Assembly (NCBI GenBank): GCA_012845835.1
Contig: JABAKD010000030.1
Location: 10,267,805-10,331,804, forward strand
Direction of reading: 5' to 3'
DNA length: 64,000 nucleotides
Source: Undaria pinnatifida
Taxonomy: Eukaryota > Sar > Phaeophyceae > Laminariales > Alariaceae
Made by a program: the position numbers and the translations under genes. The notes under the pieces were generated by a model. The model did no database searches. It was not told where the DNA came from and saw only the letters and a program-made list of their open reading frames with translations. This document shows, one piece after another, positions 36,601 through 48,600 of the stretch (position 1 is its first letter; every line of letters begins with the position of its first letter).

Positions 36601-39600
36601 TGCCTGGTGCGACTATCCCCCAGATGCGGCACGGGGAGCACAACAATAACGCAATAAATAGCAGCTAGGTGCCAATCTCCCAGGTAGATGGGCGGAGGGA
36701 GGCCGTTTTGTCAGGCGAGGTGTGTTACACGTTCAGGGAGAGGTGTACAACAAAAGTCACACAGGGCTAGGTGCAACAGATACGTGTGCTCTTCGAGAGA
36801 TATGATACTGCTGCTGTCGCTGCTGGCTGTATGTAGCTGCGTCGTAGCAGACAGCAGAGAGGGCAAAACATATTGGACTGATGATGTCGCATAGTGGGCG
36901 GAATAGGCGGAGTGAATAATAAAACGTGAGAACGGAACGGACTATTTTTAAAAAAGAATAACGCAAATGAGGGGTTTTCCATGCACCTGTTCCGGCTCAG
37001 CGAGGCGGAACATAACCCCTTGACAAAAAGAGCGAGCTCAGCGAGTTTGAATTATGTGGTCGTCAGGGTAAAACGGATACTGCTGCTTGTTCTGACATCA
37101 TCGCGTACGGCAGTTGGGTCGTAGGTTGGCCCGTGGTAAAGGGTCTCCCCGCGGCTGCGGGTCGTCGGGTCTTCGTCGTCGGTCAGCCTCGGGTCTGAGG
37201 TGCTGGATCTGTCTCCCCGCGGTGGCGGCCTGACATGTACTACACTTTTTCTCTGATGTCAACTGTCGTCATGGGGTGATCATGTGACAAGTTTGAGATA
37301 GATCAAACCCGGCAGTTCCCAATAAATATTCTGCAGATTTCGCGTGGAATAGGTAGGTGTCTTGCACTCGGAAATTTTCTAGTACCGCGTTCGGTATCTT
37401 CGATTGTGTGGGCATCGTCGCAGAGTGTGTCTACGGGTCTCTTGTTATATCTTCGGGTGTATCTTCTTCCGGTATCGAGTTTCATCTGGTTTTCTTCTAT
37501 GTTCGGTTCGGGTTCTGGTATTTTCGGATGAGGTGGTGTAGAGGGGCATCAGTTTTTTTTTATATCTACGAGCGGATCTATTGCACGTTGAACATTTAAC
37601 GACGAGATTCTTCCAGCTGTCATAGGAGAGGTAAGAGGTAAGTTCTTCAGGCAGGGTATCGGGTTTACGTATCTTCAAGTCAGGTATAAAGTAGCATTCG
37701 AAGTGGGCGTGATGAGCTCTTCTGATGGAGCTATATTCGAATACGAGTACAAGAAAACGTCTTTTATCCCCAATTTTCAAGCTTTGGTGGAAACGGTATT
37801 GGACGAAGGGTTTGGCTTCGATGTGGATATTTTCAGCGGAAGATACCGTGTATCTTCGTGGTTGTAGCAACACAAGAGGTGAGACGTGAGGTTACTCTCC
37901 GTAGCATTAACGGGCAAGGACGAGCGCAGCCCGCTGGCAAGGGTCGATCGGTCGGTCGTGTGGTCAGGATTGTGGTGGAGGTGCCGGCGGTGCGCCAGGG
38001 TGTGATCGTCGTCAAGCGCATAGTTATTATTGTTATCGTTCTCAAGATTCCACGAGACGTCGCGACATCAGTGGAATTGGTTCCTTTCAAAACGTAACCG
38101 TCAAAACAGATATTTCGACTACGATAAACTGGCATTAGCTGTGCTACGTTGTATTTCTTCTCCACGGAAGGAACTTCCCAGCTTCGAGACTGCCCAAGTG
38201 AAGGATATCCGTGCATTCCTTTACTCCATATTAGAGGAGACGAAAGATTTGCACAAGTGTTATATTCGAGACCATATTCCATCTTTTGTATGGCAGTGGA
38301 TGCGCATAAAATCAGGATACTCTGGTTTATCTGTTCGTATTTCCGACGAGGATTTGTCGGATTGCCTGCATATTTGTGCATTTCCCAAGCACTAGCTGGA
38401 TGGTATTACTGTGGAGGAATCGCTTTGCTCTGCCGATCGTTCGGTTGCTCCTGCTACTGATGTTGCAGACATGCCGCGGTTGGTTGGGCCTCTGTTTGGC
38501 GCCATGTGCAAAATTGTGGCCGAAGCTGGACCGACTGAATTTTCCATGATTGATGGTGATGTAAATGGATCGTGGAAGCCTGCTCCAGCTCAGCTTCTTA
38601 CTCGTATGTTTCTTTATGCACGATCACCCGACATGTTCAGACACGCCTGCACGTCTCAATTGATCGTCAACGATGAGCTATGCTCTCGACCATTGCAATT
38701 ACTCTTGATGGTGGAACGTGAGGCTGAGGCTTGGCCGAGAACATATCACCTTGCTGCTGTGCAGGAGTCTGTCTATGGATAATCTTAGCTACTCTCATTC
38801 GGATAACCTTAGCGACTCTCATTCTGGGAGTCGACGCTACCAGCAGAGTTCCTCTGTCAGTAATGGTTCTCATTTCTGTCCATCGAGAGGTGCTACTGGG
38901 ATCACTAAAAACCGTGGTGGATATGCAGGTCGAACCATTCAGCGTAAGACCAGCCAAGGCGTTCGAAGGGCTGGAGGCACTCCATCATCTGCTTGGCATA
39001 ATAATATCTACCCTGCTTTCTCACGCGTGATTTTTTCTGGATCGGTTGGGTTACTCCCGTGGGACATCTCGAATCTCAGGCTCTCCGTCAACACCCACCT
39101 ATTTTGTCCTATGGATGATACCGCCGACAGGTGTAGTGGATTCGTTTCTTCTTATGATCCGGACGGTACCTTAGATGGTACTATTCGAGGTGGCGGTGTT
39201 GTGTTGCATCCTACCAGCAGTAGAGCATAACTGAATTCGGCTGTTTCTTCAAATGTCAATGTGCTGTATGGTCAACCTGTTTCTACAATGGGGGGTGCGT
39301 GGGGATTCAACAGCGATGAGTAGTACAAGTGCTGCTATTTCGGATATATCTACTATTAATATTGGGAGTACTCATTTGCCTGGATTTCGCAGCCATCAGG
39401 ATCAATATGGTATCCATGCTTCTACCCGGGGTTCAATTAATGCCGTTCGCCGCATTCCAGATGAAACTGTCGTCGTTCCTTGTTCTACACTAGTATCTGT
39501 TTCCGGGGACATCGCGTCGGAAGATGCGAATGGATGTTGTGAAGAGTCCGAGACTGCCTGGTGTTGTTCCTTCTTCTTCTGTGGCGTTGGAGATTGTTCA

Positions 39601-42600
39601 TGAGCAGCCCGCAACGGAGGATCCGGATGTGTGTGAGGAGTCTGAGATTGTGGCGGGCACACCTGTCGTCGTTCCTACTGCTGCACGGAAATCTGATTTT
39701 GAAGAGATCGCAACGGGAAATGTGGATGCATGTGAGGAGCCTGAGATTGTTGTGGACATACAAGTTGCCGTTCCTTCTGTTGTACCGGTGTCTATCTCAT
39801 GAGGTCACAACGAATATGGATGTATGTGAAAAGTCCGAGAGTAATGTATTGTTGCCAATTTTGATCCGCTACGGACTGCGCTTGGAAAGAAGTCTGTCCT
39901 CTGCACCCACTGTTTTGCCCATGGATGCTGAACTGGAAGTTGCTATGCTGTTGCCCGAGGTTGGGCTCGCGGAATAGGTTATTCAAATTGGCGTTGGATC
40001 AGAGAGCGGCACGAGCGCAGGACTTCACAGGGCAAAGCGCATGACGAAACAGCGCATGATGTCAAGGAAGAAGTGTTCGTTGATCGTGCACTCGATTGCT
40101 CTGCTGGGACAAAGGTCGTGGGTCCGTCACGTCAATATTTTCAGGTCTTGTTTGCTTGTCTGGAGTCAGAATGGTAACCACTTAGCCTGGGTCCTCTTAC
40201 TAGCTGCCCCTGACTGATGGCTATAGGCTGCAACAGGAAGAAGCTGATGGATTACTACTTCTGCGTGTGTTGGTGTGTTTGTGTGTATGCGCGTTAGTGT
40301 GGAATGTTCAATTTCTGGTCGATGTGTCAATAAATAAGAAATAAGCACGACAACGAAAGAGGAGGGATGTGCAGAAGCTGCGTAGGTTTCCACGCGAAAT
40401 TGGAAAGGTTCTCACTTATCTTCTGGTTTCAATCTCAGCTTTCCGTAAAACGAGGTGCGGTTGCGTACAATTTTATCCCGGATGTATGGCATCGGTAGGA
40501 ATTTTGTCGACATGGAACAATATGTTGACTTGTGGTTTCTACATGCTTCCTTCTTCGAGTAGAGTTATTTTCGTGGATAGTCCACGGCTGTCCCTGTCTG
40601 TTTTTTGTCGTGTTCCCCACGTCCCTTTGGGCCTGTAGGTTCGCTCTGGGGGGGGGGGAGTGGCTGTGGTCGTCGGGGGACATCCGGGATGCATCCCCAG
40701 GTTTCCCAATATTTGATTTGCATCTTGACGGTAAAAAACGGATACTGCTGCTTGTTCTGAGATCATCGAGCACGGCAGTCGGGTCGTAGGTCGGCCCGTG
40801 GTAAAGGGTCCCCCCGCGGCTGCAGGTCGTCGGGTTTTCGTCGTCGGTCAGCCTCAGGTCTGAGGTGCTGGGTCTGTCTCCCCGCGGTGGCAGTCTGACA
40901 GGTAGTGTACGTTTTCTCTGGCGTCAACTCTCCTTATTGGGTGATCATCTCACAAGTCGAGATAGATCAAACCCGACAGTTCCCAATAATGCTCAGTGCA
41001 CCGCCACGGGGCTAGGCCGGGATCCAGAAAAGCATTGTAATGTACCCACGGCCGCCTTGCTTGCCCCGAACCCAAAAGTGTAAGCAAAACCCCTCGGCCG
41101 TAGAAAAACACGTAAAAAATGAGTGCGTACTTTACGTAAGACATGTAAACCATGCAAATAATACAAATCGCACAACACCATACGCATCATACAAACCACG
41201 CAAACCATACAGATCATGAACATCATATACCAGTAGGTAAAACGTGTACATATCATAATAGTAATCATACAGAGCATACGAATCAATCATCACTCATACA
41301 CATCAAACGATACAAATCGTTTAAACAAATACCAGTATTAATAATACTGGTACAAATCATATTATACAACATTACTATAACTCTTACAATTATACCAATC
41401 ATGCAAATACTGCAGTACCTGGTGCATAACATACACGTGTGAACGCACCTGCCCGATGAAGGTGCCGAAGTTATTGTTCAGCGCCGCCAAGGCAGGATAT
41501 GTCACTGGTTGCTGCATGAATTCGCGCCAATTCTGCCAACGACAGTATCGTGTATCGTATTTGGTGTGTTCCAAAGGTGTTCCACAGGAAACGAGGCGGA
41601 GCGTGTATTATCACGAACGAAGGAACGAAATCAAGGGGACAGGGAAAAAGAGGGGAGAGGAGTGAGGGATGCAGGGGAAAGAAGGGGAGGGGAGGGGAGA
41701 GGACGACGAGACGGGGGTGGTAGGGATTTTGTACTTCGCGTTGTCCTCAACTCGTCCTGCTCGTGCCCCCACCGCAAAATCAAAGAAACTGTTCCTCACG
41801 TGCTACAGTTACAGCACAGTTATTGTTCTCATTACTGCTCCTATTAATGGTCACGCCGCGGCACTATGGAAGATCCTTCATTTGCGTTGAAGACGAGCCG
41901 ATGGTGCTGCACTCTCACGACACCCACGAATACTAAAACTCTACGTGGCGTCGCCTTTTCGTATTTTCGATTCCCCTCACCATGATTTGGTTGACCACGG
42001 GCGTAACATGTACCGAAGGGGCCAGACGCATGCCGCCTCCGGCGCTGCGTACGGGGAACGACCTGACAACGAAACCAACAAGATGCACAGTCGAAGAATC
42101 ATTTCCAAACAGCCAAGATCTGATCTAAATTTGAACACCCAAAGTTCAACGTCTAAACACCCAAGATTCAATATCCAAATACCCAAGACCTAACACAAAA
42201 ATTCCATAATCCAAACCCATGACAGTGTCTGAACCAGTTCGACACCCCATTCATATAAATGCGCGAGAGCGCACAGAGCCGATCACTTCAACAGGTGAAG
42301 AAAAAAAAAAAAACAGAAAACAGCAGACGCAATCTACAGCTAAAAATTATTTCCTGCTAGTGACTATTTGACAGTCTATTACGGCAAGAAGTATCCCGAA
42401 CAGTTCGGAATCGCATGCTCATTACATACGTATTCCTCCGTAAGAGCATAACGCGTATTTAAAGCCCTACAAGGAAGAGCCAACAAAGATCAGACACCTA
42501 CATAGCAGCAGCACCGCTAATAACCGAACGGTACCAGCAGCTTTAATCCGTTGCAATGCTTACTTAGTATTATACTATTCACGTGAATGCAGAAAAGTGT

Positions 42601-45600
42601 TTTAATCAGTTCGAGAAAAAAAAACTACAGCAGCAGCAAAACAGCTACAAAAAAATAACAAAAGCAAAAAAACTAAGATGCTAGTTGTAGCTCTTGTAGG
42701 AACTAACTCGGGCGGCTGGATATTTGTAACCGTCGTCAACTGCGCGCGCGTTGGAGGGAAGCAAGAATATCCCGACCCTAACCCAACCCAACCCAACCCA
42801 ACCCGACCCAAACCGACCCAACCCAACGTCAACACAGCCCAACCCCACAAAAAGGCGTTGCTGTCATAAAGGCGTTGCTGTCATGGCGCATTGATGTGTG
42901 CGCGTCCCAAAAAGGTTTTAGTCGATATTTCGTGAGATCCGGTTTTTCCGGTGGGACACGTACGCATGATGAACAAATCGGGCACGCGAGGCTGGAAACG
43001 AGGCATCTTTTTCGGCGCCGTCGGAAATTTAGCAACTCCCGTGCACGCCTGCCACGATAAAGGTAGCACGTCTTTTAGCGCACCTAAATTATTTTCTCAA
43101 TTTCGGGGCTCCTCAACCCATTATCGCCGGAATTTCATTTTTTTTTTGCGTTTCTTGCATTTTTTTCATCGTCTCTAACATCGAAAATAATTAATCATAT
43201 TATACCTGAAAAGGGAAAGTATAGTGATGATTAAAAAGCATAGAAAATCATTTGTTATACGTACCATATCTGGAACGACATAAGTATAGACATGATTAAA
43301 AAATAAAAATGTTGGTTTTGAAGCAAATCGATTTTAAATCGTGTCCCTCAAAGGTAGAAACGAATGAATTCGTCTCGATTTTGTATCTCTCCCTTAAGCA
43401 TCGAAAATAATTAATATTACCATATCTGGAAAGACAAAGCATAGTTTTAATATAAAAAATGAAAATACACTCCAGCTGTGAGATCGAATATTTTGGCGAA
43501 AATCATCTTTGCAAGCTGTGTGTGATACTCCGATCGCGCGTATTACGGGTTGTGTGTCCTCATTAAGGATATAGGTCGGCGACTCCCCTTGCAACTACAG
43601 TGTAGCTATCAGGGTCAACAGGGTGATGTTAGTCAGTCTGTGTGCGGAAACTATAAAACTCGTTTCTGAGGGGGACAAAATCTGACAGCTGTAGAAGGAT
43701 ATGCATCAGTTTACCAAGTGAATCCTGCAAGTCGAATAACCGGGGAGGGGAGTGCGGAGTCTTTCAGGACGTGGGGGGCTGGTTTTGATCAAAAGGGAGC
43801 GGGGGTGGGGGGGGGGGAGGGGATGGGGACGGGTGGGGCAGCTCAATTTGTGCGTGGAAACAATAAATCCTTCAAGGGGATAAATCTGACGGTTTTGGAA
43901 AGAATGCACCAGTTTATCATGTGGGGGGGGGGGGGCGGGACGGGCGGGGAAGCTCAATCTGTGCGTGGAAACTATACATCCTTCAAGGGGATGAATGCGG
44001 TGGTTTTGGAAAGAATGCACCAGTTTATCGTATATCCTGTAAATCGTACAACCAGTGAGTAGAGGGCGGAGTGTTCGAGGGGGTGGGGGTGGGGTGGAGG
44101 GGTGGGGGAGGGGGGGGGATGGGGAGGTGGGGGGGGGGGTGGGGGGGGGGGGGGGGGCGAAGGGCTTCAGGTCGCATAGATGTAGGGGTTTGCTATACGC
44201 GTGGTGCTAGGTCTAGGCGATGGTGCGGGTGGTGGGGAAGGAGGGGGCGTTGGGGGCGGGCCGGGGGGGGGGGGGGGGATTGCAGCAGCGGCATGGATGG
44301 CTTTAGAAAGATAATGAGGTGATATCCAGTGCGTGGAAGTGTTTATTACCCTGGCGGATTTCGATATTAGGTGGGGCGTTTGAGCAAGAGAGAGCGGGGA
44401 CAGAAAAAGAAAGAGAAAAAAAAGGGGGGGGGGGAGGGGGAAGGGTTTTCAAGAGGTTAAGGTCACATAATATTAAAATAAACTCCAGCTGGGAGATCAA
44501 AGATTTGGTCGAACCTAATCTTTGCAAGATTGTGTGTGATGTTCCGATCGCGAAACTGGTCTTGCAATATTTTAGAAAAAATCTAACTCCTCCTGAAAAA
44601 ACGGCAAACGTCGTTGGATGCGTCTCGCAAAAAGGTCAGTCAGACTTTGAGAAGAGTGGACCCGTTCTCCCTCTGCCCGGGTCAAACACGCCTGCGAAGG
44701 TGCGGAAACCTCTATTTTCGGTTTTCAGAATCAGTTTATTGTAAGAGATGGCAGCAACAACCCGTGCTGGAACAAGCGTTTCAGATTTATATACCTAGGC
44801 CATGCATGATAATTAAAAAAAAATGTCAGCTGTGAGTTCGATAAATTCGTAGGGTCGATACTCATCTTTGCAAGCTGCGTGATACACCGGCCGTTCGTTC
44901 GTCCTACGGACGTCGTCAAAAAAAAACTAATAATCCAAGCTACAACACGTATTATTATACATCCCAAGGCAGTACGTTGTTATGCTTCGTCAGTGTTGAC
45001 AGCAACATCTTAAATAGATACAGCAGTACAACATTATACACGACAATACCAACGGCACTAACACTACGTACACCACCAGAATTCGTAATATCGAAGCTGC
45101 AACGAAACGTACAAATAGCACTATTAATAGCCTTATATGATATAGATTACCTGGTACATGGTGAACAAAAACAACCTATATATAGATTCTTCTAAACACG
45201 TCAGCTGTGAGCTCGTTCTAACTCTTAACAGAGCCATGCATGATATTTGTATAAAAAATATTTCAACAAACGTCAGCTGCGAGTTCGACGAATTTAGGGT
45301 GGATACTTTTCTTTGCAAGCTGCGTACTACATAGATCGCCCGTTTGTAGTAAAATTTGACGAGATATGTTAAACCGGTTTGCGCTTTCATCGTTATTAAA
45401 ATGTGCTGGGTGAGATAATCTTCACACCCAAAACGATCGTACGTGCACGATAAAACATTGTGCGGCATAATGAACGAGTGACTCCCCATCCACGCGGACT
45501 GCTGGGTGGGAGATAATCTTCACAGCCAAAAACGATCGACTGGAGGGGTCTTGAGAGCGAACACAAGTGTATAATATGGCAACATGAATGAATGACTTCC

Positions 45601-48600
45601 CACCTGCATGGTCGGGTGAGAGAAAACCTTCACAGCCAAACGCTCGAGAGGTCTTGAGCGAGGATAATTGTAGATAGTCAACCGCAAGGAAGGGCGGAAA
45701 TTGCGTCTTGTAGAGTGCAATGTCAACTGAATAGCCTATGGCTTCACGTCACGTTGGGCGCAGACTAATTCATATACTCTGTAAGTTGACCGCAGAATCC
45801 GGTTCACATTACTGCTCTTGGGTGAGTCGTGATATCATACTGCTGTTGGGTGAGTCGTGATGTCATACTATACCTACTATTGCAATCGAGTTCACACGTT
45901 GCGGCAAGGCGTCGCAAAAACATTGCACGTGTAAGATATCGCTCATCACGAGCAACTGAAAACTTCTTGCTGGTACCTATCGCGCTTTCGCGGTGGGGTG
46001 CAGATTAAAATTTCAGATCAACGTGTACGTGCACGATGTATATTATGTGGCATAATGAACGAGTGATTCCCCATACGGACTGCTGGGTGAGAGATAATCT
46101 TCACAGCCTTAAACGATCGTATGCGCACGATAAATATTATGTGGCATAATGAACGAGTGATTCCCCATGCGGACTGCTGGGTGAGAGATAATCTTTACAG
46201 CCAAACGATCGACTCGAGGTGTCTTGAGCGCGAACATAAGTATATAATATGGCAATATGAATGAATGACTTCCCACCCGCATGGTTCGGTGAGAGAAAAT
46301 TTTCACAGCCAAACGCTCGATAGGTCTTGAGCGTAGATATTTGTACATAGTCACCCGCAAGGGCAGAAAATGTGTCTTGTTGGGTGAAAGAAAGTGAGTG
46401 GCATATTTTACAGGTCGCGGCAATGCGACAAAACTTTTACAGCGCTAAAATGCGGCTGGGTAAATTGAAAAATATATTTTGGCTGGTCAACTCTCGTGGG
46501 GCCGCGATGGGGCGCAGAATATTTCAGAATGATCACATTGTTTGTCTGCAGAATAGCAGTACGTGTATGCTCGATTTAAATAGCTGTGCAGTGTCACTGG
46601 ATAATCTTGCTGGTACCTCTCACGCGATTGCGATGGGGCGCAGATTAATATGTTCACACTGTTTCCTAACTGAACAGCAATGGCATACGTTAAAAAAAAA
46701 AGGTGATCAATTAATCTCGGCCCGTATAGCAGCGGAGCAGGTACATGCATACATGTGATGACGTCGTGGCAAGACGACGATGGAATTGCAGTACGATTGC
46801 ATTTCTCGATATGGTTTACCGTGTGTTGGTGGTAGTAGTTGCCAAACAGGAAATATTAGTATTATTGCGGACACTCCTTGTGCGGTTGTGATGGGGCGCA
46901 AAGATATTTGGTATTCTGAATCAAATTGACCGACTTCTTCGCTGAAACACCAGCTCGCAAACAAGGTAATGGTAACAATCGAGCAATTTGCCTGATAAGC
47001 AAAGGAGTACATACACGAATATGATATGCGTGTGTGCCTATGCTGGCTGCTCGAGCGAAAATAACCACAAGTGCGCTTATTTCAGCATATACAGTGATGG
47101 TGAGCCACCCTGGTTCCACAGGCGAAGTCGTGGCCCCCTGCAACGTTATGGCCGGCCTTTTACAACTTGCACTCACTATGAATGCTGGCCTCGTATCACG
47201 TTCGAGGGTTTCTTTGTTTATCAAAAAGACGTTTAATTTCGACTCAAGGACACGGTGTGGCCACAGACGACGACGATGAGAGGCAAGTCGAGTGGTGCGA
47301 GCAGCCGGTCGGGTGGTGCTAGCAGCAACGCGGGCGAACGTTCAGTCCGTCAAGCTGAATACGCTGTGCACCACGAGGCGGTTAACGATTGGCTTGACGC
47401 GATCGAGGCCGGTGCGGCTGAGAACGGGGGGGCGGCTCGAAAAGATTGAGGACAGTACCGCCGAGAACGGGGGGCGGCTCGAAAAGATTGAGGACATGCT
47501 CGGGCGCCTCCAGAATGTGCTGGATGGCATCCAACCCAACCAAGACGCTGACGAGCGCAACAGTGACCAGGGGCAGCATGACGGTGCGGTTTTCGCCCGC
47601 GGTAGCATGTCAGATAAGTTATGGCTGAAGGAGAGGATCACGGCTTGGAAGAACCCCAACCTTCGAGCGTTTTGGATACTTCGTGGTGAAAAGCCAAAGG
47701 GGTGCGAATTGTCGAGGGTCCAGCTGCCAGGGGTATTCAAGAATACCGCCCTGGCATCTTCTGCCGTACTGGAACAGGTCAACCCCTTAGCGTGGCATGA
47801 TGCCACCGTGTTTATGCCGCGTGGGGCGGAACTGGGCACTGCTGGCACCATCGACATCGAAAAGCAGTTCGCCATTCTGGCGAAGGTGTTGCTTCTCGTC
47901 ATCGGGCGGGATATTACTTCGGTGGGGGGAAGGGTGCGGGTGGAGCTACGCGCGGCATTCCAGGACGGTGTCGACATGGTGACATCACACCGCGAAGCTA
48001 ACCACCAAGCGATTTAAATGCCGGTCCACAAGGTGAGGATAGCCCGCGTCATCAACAAAGATCCAGAGGATTGTTCAACCGCGGTTCACGACGCAGCTCT
48101 CTCCGTTAAGTCTAACTGGCACGAGCCGCCGGGGATCTACGAATTACCAGGAGCGGCGGTTCCCACCAGGGCAAAGATTGGCGCCTATATTGACGCTGGT
48201 TGGCAGGAGCACGTCGACATTCACAAGGAACCGGTCGCACCTCGTGAAAAAGAAGGGCGCGCGGTTAAACGCGCGCGCAAGGATGAAGACTCCGCTCAGC
48301 TTCCGTCCTGCGGTTGGGCCTCCTGGGGCGGATGCCGGTTTGAGCCAAAGGGAGATCCGTGCAAGTACCGCCACGATCCGACCGACAAATTCCGGGAACA
48401 GAAGGAAAGCGGAGGAGGCGCCAGCGGGGCCACACACAAGAAACCCAAGACTGGTGTTCGCACGGTACCGAGCGCTTCCGCGTCGGGAGACGGAGAAGGG
48501 AGCGGAAAAGGTGGAAGCTCCGCTAAATCGTCCAAGGGTGACGACGAATAGGGATGCGGGCTCCGTCAGCTGGCGGGGCCAACTTTGGCGACCGAACGAG

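Larger units (their letters stand above)
37068..40989 (+). mobile_element. Element with ~260-base terminal direct repeats (LTR-like, non-autonomous)
   Basis: The ends 37068-37325 and 40730-40989 are direct copies, both running from ggtaaaa(aa)cggatactg to cagttcccaataa. The 3.4 kb interior has a + strand frame open from 38030 to 38782 apart from one TAG, and shorter frames to 39977. No reverse transcriptase, integrase or protease motif was recognised. No target-site duplication was found at the apparent ends. It fits a gag-like, non-autonomous LTR element, but a DIRS-type arrangement is not excluded. Confidence 0.7.
34780..41448 (-). other. MYND gene intron(s) between exons 13 and 14
   Basis: Phase shows at least one unrecognised exon here. 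It holds repeat D (35180-36015) and the element with terminal direct repeats (37068-40989). Nothing else was recognised at 36020-37060. At 40995-41090 the minus strand has several AG/GT combinations of possible 10-base exons, too weak to call. Confidence 0.5.
42063..47254 (-). other. MYND gene intron 11, part 1
   Basis: An AACCC-type tract at 42776-42830; CATCTTTGCAAGCTG family copies at 43445-43700, 44475-44550, 44822-44885 and 45268-45330; long G-runs at 43800-44280; and the degenerate repeat block 45400-46960. Confidence 0.6.

Noticed and set aside
37445..37873. 142-codon minus frame in the element with terminal repeats
   Set aside because: Plausible composition but antisense to the element's other frames; no recognised domain and no matching splice phase for the missing MYND exon.
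40995..41090. Possible 10-base exons (GCGGCCGTGG or CCCCGTGGCG) bridging MYND exons 13 and 14
   Set aside because: The phase would fit, but donors are weak and several alternatives are equally good, so none could be chosen.
42620..42770. Minus-strand stretch reading DDGYKYPAAR as a possible MYND exon
   Set aside because: Its phase does not fit exon 11, and the exon at 41981-42062 fits both neighbours exactly.
42890..43010. Possible tRNA or tmRNA-like fold near gtcccaaaaaggttttagtc
   Set aside because: No acceptor stem, T-loop or anticodon arm could be drawn.
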